64,000 bases of DNA, from NCBI RefSeq assembly GCF_009192765.1, contig NZ_VOHQ01000008.1:124001-188000 (forward strand). Reading direction: 5' to 3'. Source of the DNA: Agriterribacter humi (GTDB lineage: Bacteria; Bacteroidota; Bacteroidia; Chitinophagales; Chitinophagaceae). This document shows positions 17,160 through 25,576 of this stretch, piece after piece; the stretch's first letter is position 1, and every line of letters begins with the position of its first letter. The position numbers and the translations under genes are program-made. The notes under the pieces were generated by a model. It was not told the DNA's origin. It worked only from the letters and a program-made list of their open reading frames with translations, and did not search any database.

Positions 17160-17177
17160 AATCCCGTCCTCACCGCA
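17160..17177 (+). repeat. Partial copy of the tRNA-Ser 3' end (possible att-site remnant)
   Basis: AATCCCGTCCTCACCGCA matches tRNA positions 16990-17007 at 17 of 18 bases. No other part of a tRNA is present before it. Integrases that use tRNA genes leave exactly such 3'-end direct repeats. The enclosed 150 bases carry no integrase, so it would be a scar or the far edge of a lost element. The stretch 17178-17444 holds only the thiolase promoter region. Confidence 0.6.
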
Positions 17178-17444
17178 AGAGTCTAAAGGTTGACAATGAA
17201 GTCAGCCTTTTTTCTTTTAAAGCAGCCTCCGGGTTTTTCATCCGTTTTATTTTGATACAAAACAGGCATGTTATTTTTATTATTGCTGTTATTAATGTTG
17301 AATCATCACCAAAACCAATTTATTTTATACTTCATCTTTTGCTTTTTGCCGTAATATCCGGTACACGTAATGCATTGTGCGGCACACCATCTTAATAACA
17401 ATAAGGTACTTTAGCTATCTTTGACATTTAAATTCAATAGTTAT

Positions 17445-18626
17445 ATGAAAGAAGTTGTCATTATCTCCGCAGTGCGTACCCCTATTGGCAGTTTCGGCGG
17501 TTCATTAAAAGATATATCAGCTACAAAATTAGGCGCTGCTGCTATAAAAGGCGCTTTGCAAAAAGCGGGCATTCGACCCGAACAGGTACAGGATGTGTTG
17601 ATGGGCTGTGTGTTGCAGGCTAACTTAGGACAGGCTCCTGCAAGGCAGTCCGCTAAATTCGCGGGTTTGCCCAATGAAGTAAATTGTACTACCATTAATA
17701 AAGTATGCGCCAGTGGCATGAAGGCAATTGCACTGGCTGCTCAAAGTATAGCGCTGGGTGATGCTGATATTGTGGTGGCAGGCGGCATGGAGAGCATGAG
17801 CAATGCACCTTTTTATGCAGAGGATATGCGTTGGGGAAATAAATATGGTAATACTGTAATGGTAGATGGTTTGGCTAAAGATGGTTTAACAGATGTATAT
17901 GATGGCAAGGCCATGGGCAATGCAGCGGAACTGTGTGCAAAGGAATGCGGCATCAGTCGTGAAGAACAGGATGCATTTGCTGTGGAGAGTTACAGGCGCA
18001 GCCAGCAGGCCTGGGAAAAAAACAGTTTTGCGGATGAAATAATACCTGTGGAAGTGCCACAGCGAAAAGGGGATCCGGTTTTATTTTCAGAAGATGAAGA
18101 ACCTTTTAATGTTAAGTTTGATAAGATATCTTCGCTTAATCCCGCTTTTCAGAAAGAAGGAACAGTAACAGCGGCTAATGCAAGCACTTTAAATGATGGT
18201 GCAGCCGCGCTGGTATTAATGAGTAAAGAAAAAGCGGAGGAGTTGGGTTTGAAGCCTATTGCCCGGATACTTTCTTATGCAGATGCGGAGCAGGCCCCGG
18301 AATGGTTTACCACAACGCCTTCCATTGCTGTGCCTAAAGCGGTGGCTAAGGCAGGATTGAAAATGCAGGACATCAGTTACTGGGAATTGAATGAAGCGTT
18401 CAGCGTGGTAGGTATTGAAAATAGCAGAAGAATGGATCTGGACCCTGCAAAAGTAAATGTGCATGGCGGAGCGGTTGCACTTGGCCATCCATTGGGAGCA
18501 AGCGGTGCGCGAATTATAGTTACACTCATCAATGTACTCAAACAGAACAATGCAAAATATGGTGCAGCAGGTATTTGTAATGGTGGAGGTGGTGCCAGCG
18601 CTATGGTAATTGAAAATGTGAAGTAG
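17445..18626 (+). CDS. Acetyl-CoA C-acyltransferase (thiolase)
   Basis: 393 residues from the ATG at 17445; the upstream extension from 17421 is not conserved-looking. The three thiolase centres are present: the acylated Cys88 in NKVCASG, His348 in GHPLGASG and Cys378 in CNGGGG, plus NEAFSVV. It either makes acetoacetyl-CoA from two acetyl-CoA or cleaves 3-ketoacyl-CoA in beta-oxidation. With no neighbouring fad or hydroxybutyryl-CoA genes, the direction cannot be told. TATCTTTG just upstream resembles a -7 element. Confidence 0.95.
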   Translation: MKEVVIISAVRTPIGSFGGSLKDISATKLGAAAIKGALQKAGIRPEQVQDVLMGCVLQANLGQAPARQSAKFAGLPNEVNCTTINKVCASGMKAIALAAQSIALGDADIVVAGGMESMSNAPFYAEDMRWGNKYGNTVMVDGLAKDGLTDVYDGKAMGNAAELCAKECGISREEQDAFAVESYRRSQQAWEKNSFADEIIPVEVPQRKGDPVLFSEDEEPFNVKFDKISSLNPAFQKEGTVTAANASTLNDGAAALVLMSKEKAEELGLKPIARILSYADAEQAPEWFTTTPSIAVPKAVAKAGLKMQDISYWELNEAFSVVGIENSRRMDLDPAKVNVHGGAVALGHPLGASGARIIVTLINVLKQNNAKYGAAGICNGGGGASAMVIENVK

Positions 18627-18987
18627 AAGGAACGAAGCACCAAGAAACCAAAAAACAAGAACCAAATCTGTCTGCCGGGACGGATAAATCTCAAATCCGA
18701 AGTTGGATCCCGTACGTACGGAACGAAATTCGAAGGAGGCTGTCAGCAATCAGCTTTGAGCTCTAAGCAATACAAGTAAGAAGTAGTATTCATCCTCGTT
18801 AGTAGTTCTCAGCTGATACCTAATTGCTGACACCTGATACCTAATTGCAAAATAATTTTATGGAATTTTAATTTTCCTGCATCTTGTCAGGAGTTCTTTT
18901 TGTTTTATTTAACACCCAATTGATGGTATAAATAAACTAAATTTATAGTTTTATTATACCTAATACTCTAATAAGCGAAATCTTCAT
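18627..18987. repeat. Intergenic repeat tract
   Basis: This 361-base gap has no gene. It contains text-like repeats: CTGATACCTAATTGC occurs at 18813-18827 and 18834-18848 (21-base period), preceded by related words such as CAGCAATCAGC. Similar ATTGCTGATTGCC words occur at about 31248-31263. The last ~100 bases are AT-rich and probably hold the promoter of the efflux operon. Confidence 0.5.
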
Positions 18988-20367
18988 ATGACCATTAAAC
19001 GAATCCTAATTGCAACGGGTATACTATTAATAGTATCGGCCACAGCTTACGCAGTTTTCTTCCGTGATACAAAAATAAATAATGATATACTGGTTGAAGT
19101 AAAGAAAAATGATTTTGAAGTGAATATTCTCACTACCGGAGAGTTGCGCTCCAAAAGCATGACCAGGATATCTGCGCCCACAAAGCTTCAGCAGTTGGGC
19201 ATTTACCAGATCAAAATTGCGGATATGGTGCCGGAAGGCACATTGGTGAAAGAAGGAGCCTTTGTTGTATCGCTGGATAATTCGGACGTGCTGACCAAGA
19301 TAAAAGACCAGCAGCTAAATATAGACAAAAAGAATGCTGAAATAAAACAGGCTTCGCTTGATACGATGATGGAATTGAGAACGCTTCGTGATGAAATAGT
19401 AAACCTTGGATTTGACCTTGAGCAAAAGGTACTTGAAAAGGAGCAATCGCGGTATGAAGCTCCCGCTGAAATAAAAAGGGTACAATTAGAATACGAAAAG
19501 GCCCAAAGGACTCTCAGGCAAAAGAAGGATAATTATACGACCAAACAAATTCAAACCCAAACCAAAATGCAGATACTGGGTTCGGACCTTCAGCAGTTGA
19601 CAAACTATATGGAAGGACTTACCGGGATTTTAAGCCAGCTTACTATAAATGCACCTAAAAGCGGGATGCTGGTGTATGATAAAAACTGGAACGGACAAAA
19701 GAAAGCTGTAGGCACCTTAGTTGAATTGTGGAATCCTACACTGGCAACATTGCCGGATCTTACACAAATGGAGGCGCTTACTTATGTAAATGAAGTGGAT
19801 ATACAAAAGGTAAAAGTGGGGCAAGCGGTTGAGATTGGATTAGATGCCGCCGCGGATAAAAAATTAAAGGGAATTGTAAAAAGCGTTGCCAATATAGGCG
19901 AAGAAAAGCCCAACAGTGATGCGAAGGTTTTTGAGGTGCTCATTGATGTGCTTACCAAGGATCCTATTTTAAAACCTGCTATGACGGTAAGTTGTAAAAT
20001 TGCAACAGAGAAATATAAGGATGCGCTGCAGGTCCCACTGGAAACGATATACAATGATGCGAACGGGAGCTTCATTTTTAAAAGAATGGATGGCGGACTG
20101 ATAAAACAATATGTAAAAGTATACACGGTTAATGAAAGCAATGCGCTTATTACAAACGGGCTGAAGGAAGGAGACAGGGTCTATCACAGCCTGCCGTCTG
20201 ATACAACCGGCCTGAAAATGTTTAAGCCGGATTCTACCGCGGAAATAAAACCAAAGCAATTGATTAGTATTGATACTACTGAAGCCAAACGATTGAAAGA
20301 ACAGGCTGGTAAGGAAAGCAAAACCCAGGGTGGGGGAGACAATGGCGGGATCATTATTGCGAATTGA
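18988..20367 (+). CDS. HlyD/MacA-family periplasmic adaptor
   Basis: 459 residues: one N-terminal membrane anchor (about 5-25), a barrel-sandwich segment, a long coiled coil (about residues 105-215, rich in K, E and Q heptads), then beta-barrel and membrane-proximal domains (AMTVSCKIATE near 330). It links an inner-membrane transporter to an outer-membrane channel. It heads a three-gene operon with an FtsX-type permease (25 bases downstream) and a TolC-like channel. The cargo is unknown. A lysine-rich tail ends in GGGDNGG. Confidence 0.9.
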   Translation: MTIKRILIATGILLIVSATAYAVFFRDTKINNDILVEVKKNDFEVNILTTGELRSKSMTRISAPTKLQQLGIYQIKIADMVPEGTLVKEGAFVVSLDNSDVLTKIKDQQLNIDKKNAEIKQASLDTMMELRTLRDEIVNLGFDLEQKVLEKEQSRYEAPAEIKRVQLEYEKAQRTLRQKKDNYTTKQIQTQTKMQILGSDLQQLTNYMEGLTGILSQLTINAPKSGMLVYDKNWNGQKKAVGTLVELWNPTLATLPDLTQMEALTYVNEVDIQKVKVGQAVEIGLDAAADKKLKGIVKSVANIGEEKPNSDAKVFEVLIDVLTKDPILKPAMTVSCKIATEKYKDALQVPLETIYNDANGSFIFKRMDGGLIKQYVKVYTVNESNALITNGLKEGDRVYHSLPSDTTGLKMFKPDSTAEIKPKQLISIDTTEAKRLKEQAGKESKTQGGGDNGGIIIAN

Positions 20368-20392
20368 CGTTTCATAAACCACTTCAGCCAGT

Positions 20393-21745
20393 ATGCGATT
20401 ACAACGAATTATATTCAACTTTGACATTGGTATCCGGGCTTTGTTCCAAAACAGGATGAGGGCCATACTTACTTCCTTAGGTATAATATTTGGTGTAGCC
20501 TCTGTTATTGCTATGCTGGCCATTGGTAAAGGAGCGGAAAAAGAAATATTGGAACAGATCAAGCAGGTGGGTTCCAATAATGTAATTATAAAATCAAAAA
20601 TGGACGATCAGTCCAGAAAAAATGATGATGCTGAATCCTCCGATAATTCAACTGCTTCTAACAGTAATGAAACCCGGGATAAGAAGAATTTTTCTCCCGG
20701 ATTAAGTATGTCCGATGCAGATGACATTATGCGTAATGTCAGCACTGTGAAATTTGTGAGCCCCGAAATAGAGTTGCAAACACAATTTATGTTTGATGGC
20801 TTAAATATGAATGGCAAACTTATTGGGGTTAAGAATTACTATTTTGAAACCACGGGTGCAACACTTTTTGACGGTGGTTTTTTTTCGGATCAGCAAATGG
20901 AAAACGCGGAACCCGTTTGTATCATAGGAAGAAACATTAAAACAAAGCTTTTCGCTGGTAAGGACCCTGTTGGTCAATACCTGAAATGTGGTAATAACTG
21001 GCTATTAATCATAGGGGTTCTGGGCAATAAGAACGTAGATGCGAAAGATATGGAGAAGCTGTCTGTTCGTAATCTAAACAATGAAGTTTACCTTCCCGTC
21101 AATACCATGCTTATCCGCTACAGCAACCGTTCACTGGTAACCACTGAGAAAATAAGGAGAATACGCAACAGGAGAAATCAATCTCCTTCTAACTATAACC
21201 AATTGGATAGGATAGTGGTTCACGTTGCCAAAAGTGAAACGATGATGCCAACGGTGGAAATATTATCCCGCCTGCTTTCAAGACGTCACCAGCAGGTAGA
21301 GGACTATGAAATTGTGGTGCCCGAACTCTTGCTGAAACAGGAACAAAAGACAAAAGCCCTTTTTAATGTGGTGCTGGCCATTATCGCTTCTATTTCATTA
21401 ATTGTGGGAGGTATAGGCATTATGAATATCATGCTGGCCTCAGTGCTTGAAAGAACCCGTGAAATAGGGTTACGCCTGGCCCTGGGTGCAACTAAAAGAG
21501 ACGTTGTTATGCAGTTTCTGGGCGAAGCGGTAAGTATAAGTGTTACAGGAGGTTTAATTGGTGTTATACTGGGCATTACTACCAGTTTGCTGATTAAAAG
21601 CGCAACGGGAATACAAACTATTATTTCCCCTGCATCTATCATCATTTCATTTACTATATCCATAGCCGTGGGCTTAATATTTGGTATACTGCCTGCAAAG
21701 CGTGCCGCAAAAAGTGATCCTGTGGTATCGTTAAGATCTGATTAA
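20393..21745 (+). CDS. MacB-like ABC transporter permease (FtsX domain), without ATPase domain
   Basis: 450 residues with four predicted helices in MacB order: one after the N-terminus (about 22-44), a large periplasmic domain (about 50-310), then three C-terminal helices. The conserved block GGIGIMNIMLASVLERTREI followed by GLRLALGATKRDV is the FtsX signature. In E. coli MacB the ATPase is fused to this unit; here the chain starts directly at the permease and no ATP-binding gene is in the operon, so the ATPase must be supplied from elsewhere. A Ser/Asn/Asp-rich insert (about residues 72-100) lies early in the periplasmic domain. Confidence 0.92.
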   Translation: MRLQRIIFNFDIGIRALFQNRMRAILTSLGIIFGVASVIAMLAIGKGAEKEILEQIKQVGSNNVIIKSKMDDQSRKNDDAESSDNSTASNSNETRDKKNFSPGLSMSDADDIMRNVSTVKFVSPEIELQTQFMFDGLNMNGKLIGVKNYYFETTGATLFDGGFFSDQQMENAEPVCIIGRNIKTKLFAGKDPVGQYLKCGNNWLLIIGVLGNKNVDAKDMEKLSVRNLNNEVYLPVNTMLIRYSNRSLVTTEKIRRIRNRRNQSPSNYNQLDRIVVHVAKSETMMPTVEILSRLLSRRHQQVEDYEIVVPELLLKQEQKTKALFNVVLAIIASISLIVGGIGIMNIMLASVLERTREIGLRLALGATKRDVVMQFLGEAVSISVTGGLIGVILGITTSLLIKSATGIQTIISPASIIISFTISIAVGLIFGILPAKRAAKSDPVVSLRSD

Positions 21746-21805
21746 AGCAGTTGAATGTAAGCCTCCTTTTTTAAGCCGATTTCTAAACCATAAAATACTA
21801 TATAC

Positions 21806-23263
21806 TTGAAACCTGTTTTATACCTTATTGTTGCAGTAATATGCCTGTACCAGCCTGTTACAGCACAAAAGAAAATGACTTTATCATTGCAGGAAGCCAT
21901 CGGAGTGGCAAGAGGGCAAAGCTTACTTGCTAAACAAATTGAGGCCGATTACAGCAGTTATGTGCACCGGTACAAATCTTTTAAAGCTTCTCTTAAACCG
22001 CAGTTAAGCCTGGATGGAACATTGCCATCTTATGACAGATCACTGATTAATATTGTTCAACCGGATGGTTCCTATAAGGTACAATCAGTACGTCGCTCTA
22101 TATTAGGAAGCAATCTTACTGTAACCCAGAATATTTTTTGGACAGGGGGTAGCATTTTTGTTTCATCGGGCGCTAATCTGTTTACCAATAAAGGTTCTGG
22201 GCTCGACCAACGCCAGTGGCAAACGGCTCCTTTCCAGGTAGGGATCAATCAGCCTCTGAGTTTATTTAATACGGTAAAATGGAATTTTGAGCAGGAGAAG
22301 CTGCGGATGAAGCAGGCAACAAAGCAACAGATAGAATTATATGAAAATTTATCCGGTCAGATAACCGCCGCGTATTTTGATTTGTATGTATCTAAAATGG
22401 TATTGAACAATGCACGTCAGAACGTGCAGATAAATGACACCTTGTATAAAATATCCACGGGTCGTTTTAATGTGGGCCGAATAGCGGAAAATGAACTGCT
22501 GCAGGTTGAACTGCAGTTAATGAATGCCCGCAATGCCGTAACCCAGGGAGAGGTGAATGTGCAGGCAAATGCAAAACGACTGGCGAACCTTTTGGGCTTA
22601 GACAGCAATACGGAATTTGAACTTGTTCCTGTAACGAACGCGCCGGTATTTGCGGTAGATATGAAACGCGCTGTAGAAGAAGCTAAAAATAACCGGAGCG
22701 ATATATTGGGTTTCGATTTGCAGGAGAATAGTGCCAGGAGGCAGGTAAGGCAAAGCCAGTCCAACGCTTTTGCCAGTGGAAATATAAGGCTTAGTTATGG
22801 GCTAAATCAAACCGCCATGACACTGGCGGGAGCCTATCAAAACCCACTGGATTTTCAGCAGGTGAATATTGGATATTCGTTGCCTTTATTTGGATTTGGA
22901 AAAAACAAGCATGATATTGCTGCCAGCAAAGCTAATTTAGAATCTGCACAGGCCCAGATCGCTTTTCAGAAAAAAACATTTGAGCTTGAAATTGAAAACA
23001 CGGTGAATCAGTTTTTACAGTTGCAGTTGGCATTGATCATATCTGCAAAAAGCGACACGATCGCCCAGAAAAGATATGAAGTGGCCCGCAACAGGTATAT
23101 GCTGGGCAAGATCAGTATTACCGATCTGGGACTGGCGCAGGAAGCAAAAGATAATGCAATAGTAGATTATGTGCGAATGTTGCAACAATACTGGCAATCT
23201 TATTATGACATTCGCCGGGTAACGCTGTATGACTTTGAAAAGAATCTACCAATTAATAATTGA
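21806..23263 (+). CDS. TolC-family outer-membrane efflux protein
   Basis: 485 residues. The start is a TTG at 21806: the first in-frame ATG lies after the signal peptide (PVLYLIVAVICLYQPVTAQ), so TTG initiation is well supported. Two OEP repeats with long amphipathic helices are visible, including AASKANLESAQAQIAFQ and the RYMLGKISITDLGLAQ stretch typical of TolC-like channels. It forms the outer-membrane exit of the tripartite pump encoded upstream. Confidence 0.92.
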   Translation: MKPVLYLIVAVICLYQPVTAQKKMTLSLQEAIGVARGQSLLAKQIEADYSSYVHRYKSFKASLKPQLSLDGTLPSYDRSLINIVQPDGSYKVQSVRRSILGSNLTVTQNIFWTGGSIFVSSGANLFTNKGSGLDQRQWQTAPFQVGINQPLSLFNTVKWNFEQEKLRMKQATKQQIELYENLSGQITAAYFDLYVSKMVLNNARQNVQINDTLYKISTGRFNVGRIAENELLQVELQLMNARNAVTQGEVNVQANAKRLANLLGLDSNTEFELVPVTNAPVFAVDMKRAVEEAKNNRSDILGFDLQENSARRQVRQSQSNAFASGNIRLSYGLNQTAMTLAGAYQNPLDFQQVNIGYSLPLFGFGKNKHDIAASKANLESAQAQIAFQKKTFELEIENTVNQFLQLQLALIISAKSDTIAQKRYEVARNRYMLGKISITDLGLAQEAKDNAIVDYVRMLQQYWQSYYDIRRVTLYDFEKNLPINN

Positions 23264-23284
23264 GGGCGCAAATACAATTGCAAC

Positions 23285-23320
23285 ATAAAAAAAGCCACTG
23301 TTAAAGCGGCCTTTTAAAGT
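23285..23320 (-). terminator. Likely terminator of ssb
   Basis: Read on the minus strand, GGCCGCTTTAACAGTGGC is followed by a T run. The stem is imperfect (GCC and CT against AG and GGC, with one mismatch). It lies between the convergent efflux operon and ssb. Confidence 0.5.
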
Positions 23321-23334
23321 GAATGGAGGAGGGT

Positions 23335-23682
23335 TCATTTCCCATTGTTCTTACTACCCAGCAGTAATATATCGTTTACCTGCACTTCAGTGGTATATCT
23401 TTTAATACCGTCTTTATCTACATAATTACGCGTAACTAATTTTCCTTCAACGGCCACCTGACTGCCTTTGGTCAGGTATTTTTCTATGACTTCCGCGTTT
23501 TTGCCCCATGCTACAGCGTTATGCCATTGTGTTTCTTTTACTGTTTCACCTTTTGCGTTGCGGTAACTTTCATTGGTAGCAATTGATACACGTGCCATTT
23601 TCTTTCCTGATTCTGTGTTGCGTACATCCGGATTATTGCCTAAGTTGCCAATCAATTGCACTTTGTTTTGTAAAGCGTTCAT
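23335..23682 (-). CDS. ssb: Single-stranded DNA-binding protein, short form
   Basis: 115 residues forming one OB-fold: VQLIGNLGNNPDVR, then ARVSIATNE, WHNAVAWGKNAEV and the YTTEVQVNDILLLGS strand. Typical SSBs are 140-180 residues with a disordered tail ending in DDIPF. This protein stops just after the OB domain (SKNNGK) and has no acidic tip. It would bind single-stranded DNA but lacks the usual docking peptide. This suggests an accessory SSB, with a full-length one elsewhere in the genome. It is divergent from the zinc-ribbon gene, with an operator-like repeat between. Confidence 0.94.
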   Translation of the reverse strand: MNALQNKVQLIGNLGNNPDVRNTESGKKMARVSIATNESYRNAKGETVKETQWHNAVAWGKNAEVIEKYLTKGSQVAVEGKLVTRNYVDKDGIKRYTTEVQVNDILLLGSKNNGK

Positions 23683-23806
23683 AATACTAAGTTTTTAATT
23701 GTTTTTAAATTCGTATTCCCTTTCTGCGGGTTTTTATGGTTGTCTGGTGAAAGCGCTTCCCTTTTGACCATACAAAGATGCAAATACCGGGAAGCCTTAG
23801 CCGGTA

Positions 23807-23855
23807 TATAGTCGTTTAAAACCGATTATAGTCGTTTATAAGCGTTTATAAACGG
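23807..23855. promoter_or_regulatory. Repeated GTCGTTTA motifs and palindrome between ssb and the zinc-ribbon gene
   Basis: TATAGTCGTTTA occurs at 23807-23818 and 23827-23838, exactly two helical turns apart, followed by the 12-bp palindrome CGTTTATAAACG (23843-23854). Together these give three forward and one reverse CGTTTA half-sites in 49 bases. The spacing suggests binding of a dimeric regulator acting on ssb, the divergent gene, or both. Confidence 0.55.
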
Positions 23856-23957
23856 ATAAACAAGAGTGAATTTCTTTCGGAAATATTAGTGTAAAAGTTT
23901 AATTTTATTGTGTTCTCCTTAATACGGAGATGAAAAACACTTTACGCTACTTCCAAA

Positions 23958-24353
23958 ATGAAACTTATGACAGACACCCCACAACAGGTTTATTGCCTGT
24001 ATTGTGGCAAACCGGTTAAAGGCAGGATTGATAAAAAATTCTGTGACGACTGGTGCCGCAACGCTCACAACAATAAGCGCTACAGCCAAACTTCCAATTT
24101 TGTTCGTAACGTTAATACTATCCTGCGGAAGAACAGGCGGATATTGGAAACATTAATTCCAAACGGAAAGGAGGTAGCCAAAGCACCTAAGAAAAAACTC
24201 GCTCAAAAGGGCTTTAATTTCCAGTTTATCACGCATACTTATACTACTAAAAAAGGATTAACCTATTTTTTTTGTTATGAATATGGGTACCTTTCAATTG
24301 AACACGATTATTGCCTGCTGGTGAGTCGTGATAAATACGATGATATATCTTAA
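23958..24353 (+). CDS. Zinc-ribbon protein of unknown function
   Basis: 131 residues. A C4 zinc ribbon at the N-terminus (CLYCGKPVKG, then KKFCDDWCRN) is followed by a basic helical segment (RKNRRILETL) and a beta-rich C-terminal half (FQFITHTYTTKKG, then FFCYEYGYLSIE). It is a small conserved Bacteroidota type I cannot name. Zinc ribbons followed by basic helices often bind nucleic acid, but nothing else here proves it. An alternative start is the ATG at 23967. It ends 3 bases before the next gene, so the two probably share a transcript. Confidence 0.75.
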   Translation: MKLMTDTPQQVYCLYCGKPVKGRIDKKFCDDWCRNAHNNKRYSQTSNFVRNVNTILRKNRRILETLIPNGKEVAKAPKKKLAQKGFNFQFITHTYTTKKGLTYFFCYEYGYLSIEHDYCLLVSRDKYDDIS

Positions 24354-24356
24354 CCC

Positions 24357-25250
24357 ATGCGATATTTATTATTACCTGTTGTCATCCTGTTTTTTTTAAG
24401 CTGCAGCCGAAAGCAATCTCCTGCCATTGTTTTCCAAACCGATTTTGGTGTAAAAGACGGTGCGGTAGCTGAAATGAAAGCAGTAGTTTTTACAACTTCT
24501 CCATCCATTCCCATTTTTGATCTTACACATGAAATTCCTCCATATCTTATATGGGAGGCGGCATATCGTTTACAGCAAACTGCACCTTATTGGCCTGAAG
24601 GAACCATCTTTGTTTCAGTAGTAGATCCGGGTGTGGGTACTGCACGAAAACCTGTAGTATTGAAAACGCTTACCGGCCATTATTTTGTAAGTCCGGATAA
24701 TGGCTCTTTGACCTTGGTTGCTCAAAAAATGGGGATAGACCAGGTTCGGCAAATTGATGAAACCCTGAACAGGCGGCCCGGGTCAGCCGCTTCTTACACT
24801 TTTCACGGACGGGATATTTTTGCATATACAGCCGCTAAGATGGCCTCCGGGAAAATAAGTTTTGAAGAAGTGGGACCTAAACTTCCGGCAGGCATAATAA
24901 TGCTTCCTTACCAGCAACCGGTTTATGATAATGGTACAATTAAAGGAAATATTCCCGTGCTTGATCCGCAGTATGGAAATGCATGGACCAATATAGATAC
25001 TTCTGTTTTCGGCCGTTTACAGGTCAATTTTGGCGACACGCTGAACGTAAAAATCAGGCATAATGATTCCTTAATTTATTCGGGTAATCTTCCCTATTTA
25101 AAAGCATTTGGTGAGGTGAGCGAAAAAAATGCTTTGATTTATATGAACAGCCTGATGAACATTGCCCTGGCGCTTAACAGGGGAAATTTTTCTGAAAAAT
25201 ATGCCATTGGGAGCGGATCAGACTGGAGTATTGAATTAAAGAAGAACTAA
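24357..25250 (+). CDS. SAM hydroxide adenosyltransferase (DUF62) lipoprotein
   Basis: 297 residues. The body matches the DUF62 / SAM hydroxide adenosyltransferase family: FQTDFGVKDGAVAEMKAV, FDLTHEIPPY, VVDPGVGT, VSPDNGSL and FHGRDIFA, which carries the Arg/His pair. Family members split S-adenosylmethionine to adenosine and methionine using hydroxide. The N-terminus is a lipoprotein-type signal (FFLSC, Cys16), which would place the enzyme outside the cytoplasm, where SAM is not expected. Either this Cys is not lipidated, or the exported form acts on scavenged SAM. It is coupled to the zinc-ribbon gene. Confidence 0.88.
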   Translation: MRYLLLPVVILFFLSCSRKQSPAIVFQTDFGVKDGAVAEMKAVVFTTSPSIPIFDLTHEIPPYLIWEAAYRLQQTAPYWPEGTIFVSVVDPGVGTARKPVVLKTLTGHYFVSPDNGSLTLVAQKMGIDQVRQIDETLNRRPGSAASYTFHGRDIFAYTAAKMASGKISFEEVGPKLPAGIIMLPYQQPVYDNGTIKGNIPVLDPQYGNAWTNIDTSVFGRLQVNFGDTLNVKIRHNDSLIYSGNLPYLKAFGEVSEKNALIYMNSLMNIALALNRGNFSEKYAIGSGSDWSIELKKN

Positions 25251-25268
25251 ATTTTTATTAATTTTACA

Positions 25269-25304
25269 TTTATACGTATTAATTTTTTATTTTTGTCGTA
25301 TAAA
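25269..25304 (+). promoter_or_regulatory. Inverted repeat, probable toxin-antitoxin operator
   Basis: TTTATACG (25269-25276) and CGTATAAA (25297-25304) flank an AT-rich core 9 bases before the antitoxin start. RHH antitoxins usually bind such sites to repress their own operon. Confidence 0.5.
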
Positions 25305-25312
25305 AATGTTTT

Positions 25313-25576
25313 ATGGATGCCAAAGTCACTTTAAGTTTTGATGCAAAAATCATTAAGCAGGCAAAAGAATATGCAGAAGGTCAGGGAATAAGCCTTAGCA
25401 GGCTTACTGAAATTTTACTTCGCAAGCTCACCAGCGGAGGCTATAGCAATATTGAAGATTTCCCTGTTGATGAGTGGGTGAGCATGGTTTCGGAGGGTGA
25501 GGCCGAATATATTACCACACCCAAAAGCAACAAAAAGCTTAAAGCAACATTCTTCGAAAGCAGAAAGAAACAATAA
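25313..25576 (+). CDS. RHH-type antitoxin (DUF6364-like)
   Basis: 87 residues. The first 45 form a ribbon-helix-helix: VTLSFDAKIIKQAKEYA, then GISLSRLTEILLRKL. A short acidic and flexible C-terminal part follows that would clamp the toxin. The stop overlaps the toxin start by one base (TAATG), so translation is coupled. It is preceded by an inverted repeat, a likely autorepression site. Confidence 0.88.
   Translation: MDAKVTLSFDAKIIKQAKEYAEGQGISLSRLTEILLRKLTSGGYSNIEDFPVDEWVSMVSEGEAEYITTPKSNKKLKATFFESRKKQ

Noticed and set aside
17153-17161. TGTGAATAA, a reverse match to the DnaA box
   Set aside because: A pattern with eight fixed bases is expected by chance a few times in 64 kb of AT-rich DNA, and it is isolated.
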